Shown: one piece after another, positions 34,705 through 42,722 of the stretch
Layout: every line of letters starts with the position of its first letter
Numbering within the stretch: position 1 is the stretch's first letter
Source of the DNA: Burkholderia lata
GTDB taxonomy: Bacteria; Pseudomonadota; Gammaproteobacteria; Burkholderiales; Burkholderiaceae
Reading direction: 5' to 3'
Length of the DNA stretch: 64,000 bases
Assembly (NCBI RefSeq): GCF_000012945.1
Contig: NC_007511.1
Coordinates: forward strand, 2,852,001-2,916,000
Notes under the pieces: generated by a model
Databases searched by the model: none
Told to the model about the DNA's origin: nothing
Seen by the model: only the letters and a program-made list of their open reading frames with translations
Position numbers and translations under genes: made by a program

Positions 34705-35235
34705 ATGACTGAATCCATCACGCCGGCCGCTGCGCCGGACACGATCGACGCGGTAGCCGGGCTGCACGACGGCGATGCGGTCGCCGCGCTGCGCCGCGCA
34801 CGCGACAAGGTGCTGCTTCATACGCGGCTGAGCGAAGCTGCGCTGTTCGATCCCGCGCTGCCCGATCTTTCGTTGATCGAAAGACTGCACGCGGCACGGT
34901 ATGTCGCTCACAAATCGAATGCGCACACATTGGCCGGCACTTATCACGCACGACTGATCGACGCAGGCGGCACGCTCGACGATATCGCACGTGCAGACGC
35001 CGATGCATTCGACGCACTGCCGCGCCGCACCGGCGCAATCCTGGCGCATGCACGCCTGCTGACGCGCTCGCCCGTCGACGCACGCCCGTCCGATCTCGAC
35101 GCGCTGAAGTCGGCCGGACTCACGACGCCCGCGATCGTCGCACTGTCGCAGCTCGTTGCGTTCGTCGCATATCAGTTGCGCGTCGCCGTTGCCGCGCAAG
35201 CGCTGCAGGCACGTACCGCCAGGGAGGCCGCATGA
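34705..35235 (+). CDS. CMD-domain protein (Avi_7170-like), cysteine-free
   Basis: This 176-residue carboxymuconolactone-decarboxylase-superfamily protein resembles the family named after Avi_7170. The central helices LSLIERLHAARYVAHKSNAH occupy the position of the AhpD active site, but the CxxC is absent; there is no cysteine in the protein. It precedes, and overlaps by ATGA, a second AhpD-type gene that keeps the CxxC, so the two may form one heteromeric enzyme. AGGGAA precedes the ATG. Confidence 0.8.
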   Translation: MTESITPAAAPDTIDAVAGLHDGDAVAALRRARDKVLLHTRLSEAALFDPALPDLSLIERLHAARYVAHKSNAHTLAGTYHARLIDAGGTLDDIARADADAFDALPRRTGAILAHARLLTRSPVDARPSDLDALKSAGLTTPAIVALSQLVAFVAYQLRVAVAAQALQARTAREAA

Positions 35236-35825
35236 CGACGACCGCCCACGGCTTCACGTCCGACACGCTCGGCTGGCGTGCGTGGCTCGACACCGTTTCG
35301 CTCGACGCCGCGACGCCGGATCAGCTTGCCGTGCTCGAAGCGAGCCACCCGCAAGCGAAGACGTCCGACTATTACCTGCTGCTCGTCCATCTTCCCGAGA
35401 TCCTGCGGCAACGTTCGGGCGTATTCAACGCGATCATGTACGGCCCGGGTGGACTGTCGCGTGCGGAGCGCGAACTGGCCAGCACGGCCGTGTCGCGCGT
35501 GAACGGCTGCGTGTACTGCGCGTCCGTGCATGCGCAGCGCTTCACGCAGCTCGCGAAACGCACCGACGCGATCGAGCAGGTATTCGACGATCCAGGGACG
35601 GCCGGCACGACGGCGCGTGAACGCGCGATCATCCGCTATGCGATCGCGCTGACGGAGCGGCCCGATACGGTCGACGCGCGCGACATCGCCGCGCTGGAAG
35701 CCGAAGGGCTGACACATGAGGAGATTCTCGACCTGTCGCACGCGGTCGCGATCTTCGCGTGGGCGAACCGGTTGATGCTGACGCTAGGCGAACCGGTGTT
35801 TCCGGAGCCGGCGGCCGGCGCCTGA
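35232..35825 (+). CDS. Alkylhydroperoxidase-domain protein (Avi_7169-like)
   Basis: A 197-residue AhpD/CMD-superfamily protein. The redox motif NGCVYCASVHAQRF (CxxC plus His, about residues 95-108) is intact, so a peroxidase or disulfide-relay activity is plausible. Family members are found next to Avi_7170-like proteins, ABC importers and flavin monooxygenases, as here. It is the last gene of the LysR-led operon and is translationally coupled to the preceding CMD gene. Physiological substrate is unknown. Confidence 0.87.
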   Translation: MTTTAHGFTSDTLGWRAWLDTVSLDAATPDQLAVLEASHPQAKTSDYYLLLVHLPEILRQRSGVFNAIMYGPGGLSRAERELASTAVSRVNGCVYCASVHAQRFTQLAKRTDAIEQVFDDPGTAGTTARERAIIRYAIALTERPDTVDARDIAALEAEGLTHEEILDLSHAVAIFAWANRLMLTLGEPVFPEPAAGA

Positions 35826-35934
35826 CCACATGGCGGCACCTGCACCTTGACAGGTGGCCGCCCCGATCGCGGTGCGGCACCCCGCGCCAATGTGCGTCAT
35901 CGACGACGCGTGTGGCGGGCGCTCCGCATTCGCG

Positions 35935-36636
35935 TCAAAACAGGCCCGGAATCAGCCGGTACCGCACCTTCTCCTTGTACGCGCGATAGTCCGCGTCTTC
36001 CGACAACACGCGTTCCTCCAGGCAGATGCGCCCGATCTGCAGCAGCATCCAGATGGTGATCATGAATACATTTCGGGGACTGAAGTTGGCGAGTACGAAA
36101 CCGATTTCGGACAACAAGTAGGCGGCATAGATCGGGTGACGCACGAACCGGTATGCGCCGACCGAAACGACGCCGCGATTGGCGGGCAGCAGACCGAACG
36201 AACGCCCCAGTGACAGCTTCGCGAACAGCTGAAACGCAATCCCGCACAATTGCAGGCTTCCGCCGGCCCACTGGGGAATCAGTTGTGTACTGGCGTCCAG
36301 TTGATAGGTGAGGTAGTAGAACGTGCCCCCAAGGGAAAAGCACACCGCAACGGGATGCCAGTCGCGCCGCTTCGGCAATTTCGCAAATGCCGACAATCCG
36401 ACGGTCAAGGCCGAGGAGACCAGCAGCAAGATCAACGTGATCCGGCCTGGATTCTGGCGCCATGCCATGTAGGTCAGATAGGCAAATACGCCCAGCACGG
36501 TCACCGACGACACGCGAGCGCCAAGCTCAATCAGATTGATCGGCTCCGACTCCCCTTCCGCAACTGCAGCATGCGGCATCAGGGCACTTTGCGCACATTC
36601 TCCCCGCCCCCCTGCATCCTGTATGGCCTGTTTCAT
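35935..36636 (-). CDS. Isoprenylcysteine carboxylmethyltransferase-family membrane methyltransferase
   Basis: A 233-residue protein with about five membrane segments and the C-terminal SAM-binding signature of the ICMT/PEMT family: LVSVGAYRFVRHPIYAAYLL-like segment (VGAYRFVRHPIYAAYLLS) followed by EERVLSEDADYRAYKEKVRY. Bacterial members methylate lipids or small thiols/acids. Base composition is visibly less GC-rich than its neighbours, and it abuts a low-GC gene-free stretch, suggesting recent acquisition. No clear operon partner. The ribosome site is weak. Confidence 0.82.
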   Translation of the reverse strand: MKQAIQDAGGRGECAQSALMPHAAVAEGESEPINLIELGARVSSVTVLGVFAYLTYMAWRQNPGRITLILLLVSSALTVGLSAFAKLPKRRDWHPVAVCFSLGGTFYYLTYQLDASTQLIPQWAGGSLQLCGIAFQLFAKLSLGRSFGLLPANRGVVSVGAYRFVRHPIYAAYLLSEIGFVLANFSPRNVFMITIWMLLQIGRICLEERVLSEDADYRAYKEKVRYRLIPGLF

Positions 36637-37011
36637 CTTATCGCCCCGTCATTTATTACGGCTTTTTATATTGCCGTTTCAGATTAGCATGCTCACCCTA
36701 TTGAAGCAGACCAAAGTTCTGACTTTGTGACGTTGATTGGTGTAAGTCCCGAGAACACGGACAAAAGGAAAACTGGCAGGGTTGAATGTCGCAGTTGCGG
36801 GACAATGCGCAGCGCGTTTCACGCTCTGGGGGACGAAATAACATCCGCCCTCCGGAAATGACTGGCTTGTATTCCGAATGAATTGGGGCCGGGTCAACAT
36901 CAGGCACGCGACGGCTGTGATCGCAACGGCACAACGACGCCCGGCCGGCCGTAGACTTCGCACCAGCCCCCTCTTTTGCACGGCCGCCGCTGCTTCGCAG
37001 GGAGGCCCGCG
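36637..37011. other. Low-GC gene-free region
   Basis: This 375-base stretch is markedly AT-richer than the rest of the window between about 36640 and 36890. ORFs through it (for example the minus-strand 100-codon ORF at 36679-36981) have no coding-like composition or ribosome site. It probably holds the promoter of the methyltransferase gene and may be a scar of inserted DNA. I see no transposase or terminal repeat. Confidence 0.45.
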
Positions 37012-37443
37012 TCACGCCTTGTGCGTCGACAGCAGAATACTCGTCTCGGTATTCGCGATCCCGTCGATCAGCCGGATCGCGCCGAGCACGCGATCGAAGT
37101 GCTCGAGCGAATCGGCATGCAGCTCGGCGACGAGATCCCAGCGCCCGTTGGTGCTGTGGATCGACGCGACGTTCGGATGCCCGCGCAGCACCTTCACTAC
37201 TTCCGCGCCGCGATTGCCCTGCACGGCGATCGACATCAGCGCGCGGATCCGGTGCCGTTCCGCCGCCGGCTTCAGCCGCACCGTATAGCCGACGATCACG
37301 CCGTTCTTCTCCAGCCGCGTCAGCCGGTTCTGCACGGTCGCGCGCGCGACGCGCAATTCCTTCGCCAGCGCGACGACGGGCAGTCGCGCGTTGTCGCGCA
37401 GCAGGGCGATGAGCTGCCGGTCGACGTCGTCGAGCGTGATCAT
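37012..37443 (-). CDS. Lrp/AsnC family regulator, next to ornithine cyclodeaminase
   Basis: A 143-residue Lrp-type protein: winged HTH (LDDVDRQLIALLRDNARLPV, LRVARATVQNRLTRLEKNGV) then a RAM domain (IHSTNGRWDLVAELHADSLE). AGGAAG lies before the ATG at 37443. It diverges from the ornithine cyclodeaminase and CtlX genes across a 298-base region and is the probable ornithine- or arginine-responsive regulator of both. Confidence 0.92.
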   Translation of the reverse strand: MITLDDVDRQLIALLRDNARLPVVALAKELRVARATVQNRLTRLEKNGVIVGYTVRLKPAAERHRIRALMSIAVQGNRGAEVVKVLRGHPNVASIHSTNGRWDLVAELHADSLEHFDRVLGAIRLIDGIANTETSILLSTHKA

Positions 37444-37741
37444 GAGCGGAGCTTCCTGTTGAACGTATCCCGGCCGCCAGCGTGCCGGAGACTGCACATT
37501 CCGACCAGCGAAACTTGGTCAAATTGCCAGATTCGGCCATCATTTTGACAAGTCTATCGATAAATCTGCCACTTTTGCCGTCTTTTTGTTGGCTCGACTC
37601 GCGGAAATAATGACTCTATCGACCGGCGGGACAGGCCGCGCCGCCGCTTTCCGGGAAGCCGGGACCGGCGCCGAAGCCCCGCCCGGTCGACCAGAACGCC
37701 AGGGACACCCGTACCGGCGCTGAGCATATGGAGACAGACGC

Positions 37742-38821
37742 ATGACCCGCTTCCTCGACGTTCCCGCCACCGCCCGACTGATCGCCAAAACCGGCGTCAC
37801 GACGTTCCTCCGCGAGCTCGTCGACACGCTGCGCGCCGATTACCTGCACTGGGCCGATTTCGACAAATCACCGCGTGTCGCGTGCCACTCGCGCGACGGC
37901 GTGATCGAACTGATGCCCGTCGCGAACGCGTCGCTGTTCGCGTTCAAGTATGTGAACGGCCACCCCGTCAACGCCGCGCGCGGGATGCACACGGTGATGG
38001 CGTTCGGCGCGCTCGCCGAAGTCGATACCGGCTACCCGCTGCTGCTCGCCGAACTCACGCTGACCACCGCGCTGCGCACGGCCGCCACGTCGGTGCTCGC
38101 CGCGCAGGCCCTCGCACGCCCCGACGCGCGCACGATGGCGCTGATCGGCAACGGCGCGCAGAGCGAATTCCAGGCGATCGCGTTCCACACGCTGCTCGGC
38201 ATCGAAGAAATCCGCGTGTTCGACGTCGATCCGCACGCGACCGACAAGCTCGTGCAGAACCTCGCCGCGTACCCGGCGCTGCGCGTCGTGCGCGCCGCGT
38301 CGACCGCCGATGCCGTGCGCGGCGCCGACATCGTGACGACCGTCACCGCCGACAAGGCGTACGCGACGATCGTCACCGCCGACATGATCGAGCCCGGCAT
38401 GCACCTGAACGCCGTGGGCGGCGATTGCCCGGGCAAGACCGAACTCGAAGCGGGCGTGCTGCATGCGGGCCGCGTGTTCGTCGAATTCGAGCCGCAGTCG
38501 CGCATCGAGGGCGAGATCCAGCAGATGCCGGCCGATTTCCCCGTCACCGAGCTGTGGCGCGTGCTGCAAGGCGAGACGACCGGCCGCGAACGCGCGGACG
38601 AAGTCACGGTGTTCGACTCGGTCGGCTTCGCGCTCGAGGATTACTCGGCGCTGCGCTACCTGTATGCGCTCGCGCAGCAGCACAACGCAGGCGTCGAGAT
38701 CGCGCTGATTCCGCCGGCCGTCGACCCGAAGAACCTGTTCGCGCTGATCGACGACCCAGCTGCGATCGCGCAGGGTCACGCGGCGTACGTGACCGAAGCC
38801 GTCGCCGCGTTCGCGCGCTGA
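37742..38821 (+). CDS. ocd: Ornithine cyclodeaminase
   Basis: A 359-residue enzyme of the OCD/mu-crystallin family that converts L-ornithine to L-proline and ammonia using NAD+. The length matches bona fide bacterial ornithine cyclodeaminases and exceeds most relatives (about 320). The NAD motif is IGNGAQSEFQAIAFH; the arginine/ornithine-pocket segment FKYVNGHPVNAARGMHTVM and the catalytic-Asp region NAVGGDCPGKTELE are clear. A divergent Lrp regulator and a downstream CtlX gene support an arginine/ornithine catabolic role. Confidence 0.93.
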   Translation: MTRFLDVPATARLIAKTGVTTFLRELVDTLRADYLHWADFDKSPRVACHSRDGVIELMPVANASLFAFKYVNGHPVNAARGMHTVMAFGALAEVDTGYPLLLAELTLTTALRTAATSVLAAQALARPDARTMALIGNGAQSEFQAIAFHTLLGIEEIRVFDVDPHATDKLVQNLAAYPALRVVRAASTADAVRGADIVTTVTADKAYATIVTADMIEPGMHLNAVGGDCPGKTELEAGVLHAGRVFVEFEPQSRIEGEIQQMPADFPVTELWRVLQGETTGRERADEVTVFDSVGFALEDYSALRYLYALAQQHNAGVEIALIPPAVDPKNLFALIDDPAAIAQGHAAYVTEAVAAFAR

Positions 38822-38880
38822 CCGTCATCCCCGGGCGGCCCGTGCGCCGCCCGGCCCCTTGCCTTTCGCTCCTGCCTTCC

Positions 38881-39882
38881 ATGAATCTCGTATCGATCCA
38901 GGCGCCGGCCGCCGTCGTGATGATCCGGCCGCACCGCTTCCTGCCGAACCCGCAGACCGCGGCTGACAACGCTTTCCAGCGCACGTCCGGCGGCGCCGCG
39001 AACGACACGTCGTCGGTGTCGGCCGCCGCGCGCGACGAAGTCACCGCGGCTGCGCAGACGCTCGCCGACGCCGGCGTGCGCGTGCACGTGTTCGACGACC
39101 ACGGCGAGCGCGACACGCCCGACTCGGTGTTCCCGAACAACTGGTTCTCGACGCACCCCGGCGGCCATGTCGCGCTGTTTCCGATGTATAGCGCGAACCG
39201 CCGCCGTGAGCGGCGCGCGGACGTGATCGAGATGCTGAAAGCCGAGTACCGCGTGCAGGACGTGATCGACTATTCGGGCCTCGAATACGACGACGTGTTC
39301 CTCGAAGGCACCGGTGCGATGGTGCTCGACCACGTCGCACGAATCGCGTACACCGCGCGTTCGCGCCGCGCCGATCCGGTCGCGCTCGAACGCTTCTGCA
39401 CGAACTTCAATTTCGAGCCGATCTGCTTCGATACGGCCGATGCCGACGGGCGGCCGATCTATCACACGAACGTGATGATGAGTGTCGCGACCGAGTTCGC
39501 GATGGTCGGCCTCGACTTCATCGCCGGCAGCCGCCGTCGTGAAGAAATCGCGCAACGGCTGGCCGAAACGGGGCGCACGGTGATCGCGCTCGATGCATCG
39601 CAGATCGCGAATTTCGCGGGCAATACGCTGGAATTGTCGGGCAAGGAAGGGCGGGTGCTCGCGCTGTCGCGGCGTGCGTACGACTGCCTCACGCCGGTGC
39701 AGCGCGCGACGATCGAACGTTCCGCACGGCTGCTGCCGCTCGACGTGCCGACGATCGAACTGGCCGGCGGATCGGTGCGCTGCATGCTCGCGGGGATTCA
39801 TCTCGCGCGGCGTTCGACAGCGCGCGATGCATCGGAAATCGAATCGGTGGAACGGCAGCGCGAAGCGGTGTCGCATGCCTGA
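38881..39882 (+). CDS. ctlX: CtlX-type arginine deiminase-related hydrolase
   Basis: A 333-residue protein of the amidinotransferase/pentein fold, matching CtlX, a citrulline/arginine-utilisation hydrolase. Pentein catalytic features are seen: Asp/Glu in VFPNNWFSTHPGG and FLEGTGAMVLDH, His in IYHTNVMMSVAT and the C-terminal nucleophile Cys in SVRCMLAGIHL. It follows ocd by 59 bases on the same strand, so the pair likely converts arginine or citrulline via ornithine to proline. The exact reaction is inferred from family knowledge. Confidence 0.9.
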   Translation: MNLVSIQAPAAVVMIRPHRFLPNPQTAADNAFQRTSGGAANDTSSVSAAARDEVTAAAQTLADAGVRVHVFDDHGERDTPDSVFPNNWFSTHPGGHVALFPMYSANRRRERRADVIEMLKAEYRVQDVIDYSGLEYDDVFLEGTGAMVLDHVARIAYTARSRRADPVALERFCTNFNFEPICFDTADADGRPIYHTNVMMSVATEFAMVGLDFIAGSRRREEIAQRLAETGRTVIALDASQIANFAGNTLELSGKEGRVLALSRRAYDCLTPVQRATIERSARLLPLDVPTIELAGGSVRCMLAGIHLARRSTARDASEIESVERQREAVSHA

Positions 39883-39920
39883 AGGAAACGGCCGTCACGT
39901 TACGCACTGACTGATGCAAC

Positions 39921-39960
39921 CGGATGCTTCGTCCTGCGAGTGAGGTCGAAGCATCCGTTT
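39921..39960. terminator. Terminator between ctlX and the Hsp70 operon
   Basis: A perfect 11-bp stem CGGATGCTTCG / CGAAGCATCCG with a 15-base loop is followed by TTT. It lies between convergent genes and probably serves the ctlX side; the other strand lacks a clear T-run. Confidence 0.75.
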
Positions 39961-39972
39961 CGTGACTGAACG

Positions 39973-42717
39973 TCACCCCGCCAGCAGTTTCAACCCCGCC
40001 GGCAGCGTTTCGCCGAACACGCGCACCGTGTCGGCTTCGTCGAACGCGATTGCCTCGCGCACCATGTCGATCCACGCCGTCGACGCGTTCGCGGCCGACA
40101 GACGCTTGATCACGGCCTCACGTGTGTCGTCCGGCAGGTCGCGCGAACGGTCGCCGGTCATCCGCGCAATCTGCGCTGCCGCGAATGCGGCCGGCTCGAC
40201 CTGTTTCCAGTCGAGCGCGAACAGTGCATCGAGCCAGCCATAGACGACTTCCGCCGGCACGACACTGTGCGCGCTGCCGTAGAACGGCCGGCGCGCACCG
40301 ATGCGACCAAGCGCCCACGCACACAGCGCACGCTCGCCCGGCTTCTGCAATTGCGCAATCAGCCGCTCGGCCAGCTCGACCTTGCGCTCGACGGGCAGCC
40401 GTTCGAGCGACGCGGACAGCCGCGTCATGTCGGCCGGCCCGACCTTGCCCGGATCGAACGGCAGCTTGCGTCGTTTGTCGTCGGTCGGTTCGAGGAATGC
40501 GATCGCGTCGCGCACCTGCGTCTGCGCATCGTCGTCGAGGCCGCCTGCCACACGCCGCCACAACGTCCACCACTCGGACCACACCTGGCCGTCGGTCACG
40601 TATTGAATCCCGTCGTCGAACAGCGGCCACAGCTGCTCGATGCGCCACGCATCGAGCGGATGGCCGAAGCCCGGACGCAGGCAATAGCCGGCGAGGTTCA
40701 GCCACGCACGTTCGTGATCGGCCGAGCGCCGCCGCCGCCGTGCGCGCGCGAGCAACGCATCGAACAGTTCGCGCGCGAGCGCGACGTCCCACGCTTCACG
40801 CGCACCGAGCACCTGTTCGAGCTGCGCGCGGAGCCGGCGCGTGTCTTTCGGCGTGACGCCGGCGGCCTTGCTGCCGAACGAGCGCTCGATCAGTTCGATC
40901 GCCTGGTCGAGACGCGGATGCCGCGCGAGTGCAGCGTCGTCGCCCTGCGCGGGCGCATCGCCGCGCAGCTGGAATTCGAGCCGCCAGCGGCGCGCCGCAT
41001 CGTCGGTCGCAATGCAATGCATTTCAAGCGTGCCGACCTCGGTCAGCGACGCGGTGAGCTTCACCGGCGTTTCGCGCGCATCGCCGCCCGCTTTCGCGTC
41101 GACGACCGTCGCGATCGGCGGCAGCCGCACGAAATCGCCGCCGTCGAGATCGACGAGATCGCCGGGCCGGTACGCGGTGTCAGCCACCGTCGACACGAGG
41201 TGGAAACGCACCGGCTGCCCGAGTTGCAGCGCGAACGTGCGATCGTCGAGCCGGATCTCGTGGCCCTCTTCCGCACCGCGCGGCAGCAGGCAGACGCCGC
41301 GCGCCGCCGCTCCTTCGGCACCGTCGTCGAGCACGAGGAAATAGCTGCGCGCGGAACCGCCGCCGATGCGCGGCGCATGCCCGGCACGCGCGAGCCCGTA
41401 GGCCACCGCGCCGCGCGCGACCGCGACGTCCGGATGTGCGTTGTGCAGCACGTCGAGCGGCGTGCCGCGCCACGCGCCGAGCGTCTGCGCGAGACGGCCG
41501 GCGAGCGCGCCCGCGCGGAACACGCCGCCGTTGAGCAGCAGCGTGTCGGGCAGCGGGCCTTCGGCATGACGATTCAAAAACGCGGCGACGTGCCGCGTGA
41601 CGGCCGCATCGCTCGCATACGGCAGCCCGAATTCGACGATCGCGGCGCGCGCACGGCGCGGCAACTCGCCGGCTTCGACCAGCGGGAAGAAACCGTCGAC
41701 GACGATCTGCTCGACTTCCTGCCGCGTCAGCTCGGCCGAACGCGCGCCGCCGACGAGCTTGCTGCCCGCGCCGAGCAGCGTGACGTTGACGGATTCGGGG
41801 GCGTCGTTGCCGAGCAGCCGCTCCTTCGCGACGCGGCAACGCTCGACGAGCTGCGACAGGCTCGCGGCGGACAGTCGCGTGCCCGGCTCGGTCAGCCGCG
41901 ATTCGATCAGGCGCGCGAGCGCGAGGTCCATGTTGTCGCCGCCGAGCATCAGGTGGTTGCCGACCCCGACCCGCGTGAACGTCGGCTCGCCGTCGTCGCC
42001 CGGCGCGACATCGACGAGCGTGAGGTCGGTCGTGCCGCCGCCGACGTCGCAGATCAGCACGCGCCGCGCGGCGGCGAACGTGTCGCGCAGCGTGTCGCGC
42101 TGCCCGTACAGCCAGTCGTAGAACGCGGCTTGCGGCTCTTCCAGCAGCCGCAGCGCGGGCAGCTTCGCGCGCCGTGCGGCCTCGACCGTCAATGCGCGCG
42201 CGCCGTCGTCGAACGACGCGGGCACCGTCAGGATCACGTCCTGCTTCGCGAGCGGTGCATCGGGAAAACGGGCGTCCCACGCGTCGCGCACGTGCGCGAG
42301 ATAGCTCGCGCTCGCGTCGACCGGCGACACCTTGTCGACGCCGTCGGCCGCGCCCCACGGCAGGATCGCCGCGAGCCGGTCGACCGACGCGTGCGACAGC
42401 CAGCTCTTCGCGCTCGTCACGAGCCGGCCCGGCACCTGCGCGCCGAGCGTGCGCGCGTAGCGGCCGATCACGGCCGGCGTCGCATCGGCCGCATTTGCTT
42501 TCGCAGGGGCCGCCCACGGCAGCCGCAGCGTGTCCGGCGGCAGCTCGCCCGCCGCCGGGTGATAGCGCACCGACGGCAGCAGCGGCTGCGCGGCCACCGC
42601 GCCGGGGCCGACCAGTTGCTCGACGTCGAACACGCGGATCGCGTCGGAACCGGCCTCGACGTATGCGACGACCGTATTGCTCGTGCCGAGGTCGATCCCG
42701 ACCGTATAGCGCTTCAT
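39973..42717 (-). CDS. Hsp70-family protein with C-terminal DUF3731-like extension
   Basis: This 914-residue protein begins with an Hsp70 nucleotide-binding domain: phosphate 1 motif YTVGIDLGTSNTVVAYVE, connect/phosphate 2 motif CDVGGGTTDLTLVDV (about residue 222) and the adenosine loop LNGGVFRAGAL (about 393). The domain has insertions relative to DnaK, and no ordinary DnaK substrate-binding domain follows. The C-terminal 350 residues form a helical extension typical of DUF3731 Hsp70s. It starts 5 bases after the preceding Hsp70 gene. No J-domain or GrpE gene is in the operon. Function unknown. Confidence 0.88.
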   Translation of the reverse strand: MKRYTVGIDLGTSNTVVAYVEAGSDAIRVFDVEQLVGPGAVAAQPLLPSVRYHPAAGELPPDTLRLPWAAPAKANAADATPAVIGRYARTLGAQVPGRLVTSAKSWLSHASVDRLAAILPWGAADGVDKVSPVDASASYLAHVRDAWDARFPDAPLAKQDVILTVPASFDDGARALTVEAARRAKLPALRLLEEPQAAFYDWLYGQRDTLRDTFAAARRVLICDVGGGTTDLTLVDVAPGDDGEPTFTRVGVGNHLMLGGDNMDLALARLIESRLTEPGTRLSAASLSQLVERCRVAKERLLGNDAPESVNVTLLGAGSKLVGGARSAELTRQEVEQIVVDGFFPLVEAGELPRRARAAIVEFGLPYASDAAVTRHVAAFLNRHAEGPLPDTLLLNGGVFRAGALAGRLAQTLGAWRGTPLDVLHNAHPDVAVARGAVAYGLARAGHAPRIGGGSARSYFLVLDDGAEGAAARGVCLLPRGAEEGHEIRLDDRTFALQLGQPVRFHLVSTVADTAYRPGDLVDLDGGDFVRLPPIATVVDAKAGGDARETPVKLTASLTEVGTLEMHCIATDDAARRWRLEFQLRGDAPAQGDDAALARHPRLDQAIELIERSFGSKAAGVTPKDTRRLRAQLEQVLGAREAWDVALARELFDALLARARRRRRSADHERAWLNLAGYCLRPGFGHPLDAWRIEQLWPLFDDGIQYVTDGQVWSEWWTLWRRVAGGLDDDAQTQVRDAIAFLEPTDDKRRKLPFDPGKVGPADMTRLSASLERLPVERKVELAERLIAQLQKPGERALCAWALGRIGARRPFYGSAHSVVPAEVVYGWLDALFALDWKQVEPAAFAAAQIARMTGDRSRDLPDDTREAVIKRLSAANASTAWIDMVREAIAFDEADTVRVFGETLPAGLKLLAG

Positions 42718-42722
42718 CGCGC

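Noticed and set aside
36679..36981. Minus-strand 100-codon ORF in the low-GC region
   Set aside because: No ribosome site, no domain and Cys/Arg-rich random composition; it does not look coding.
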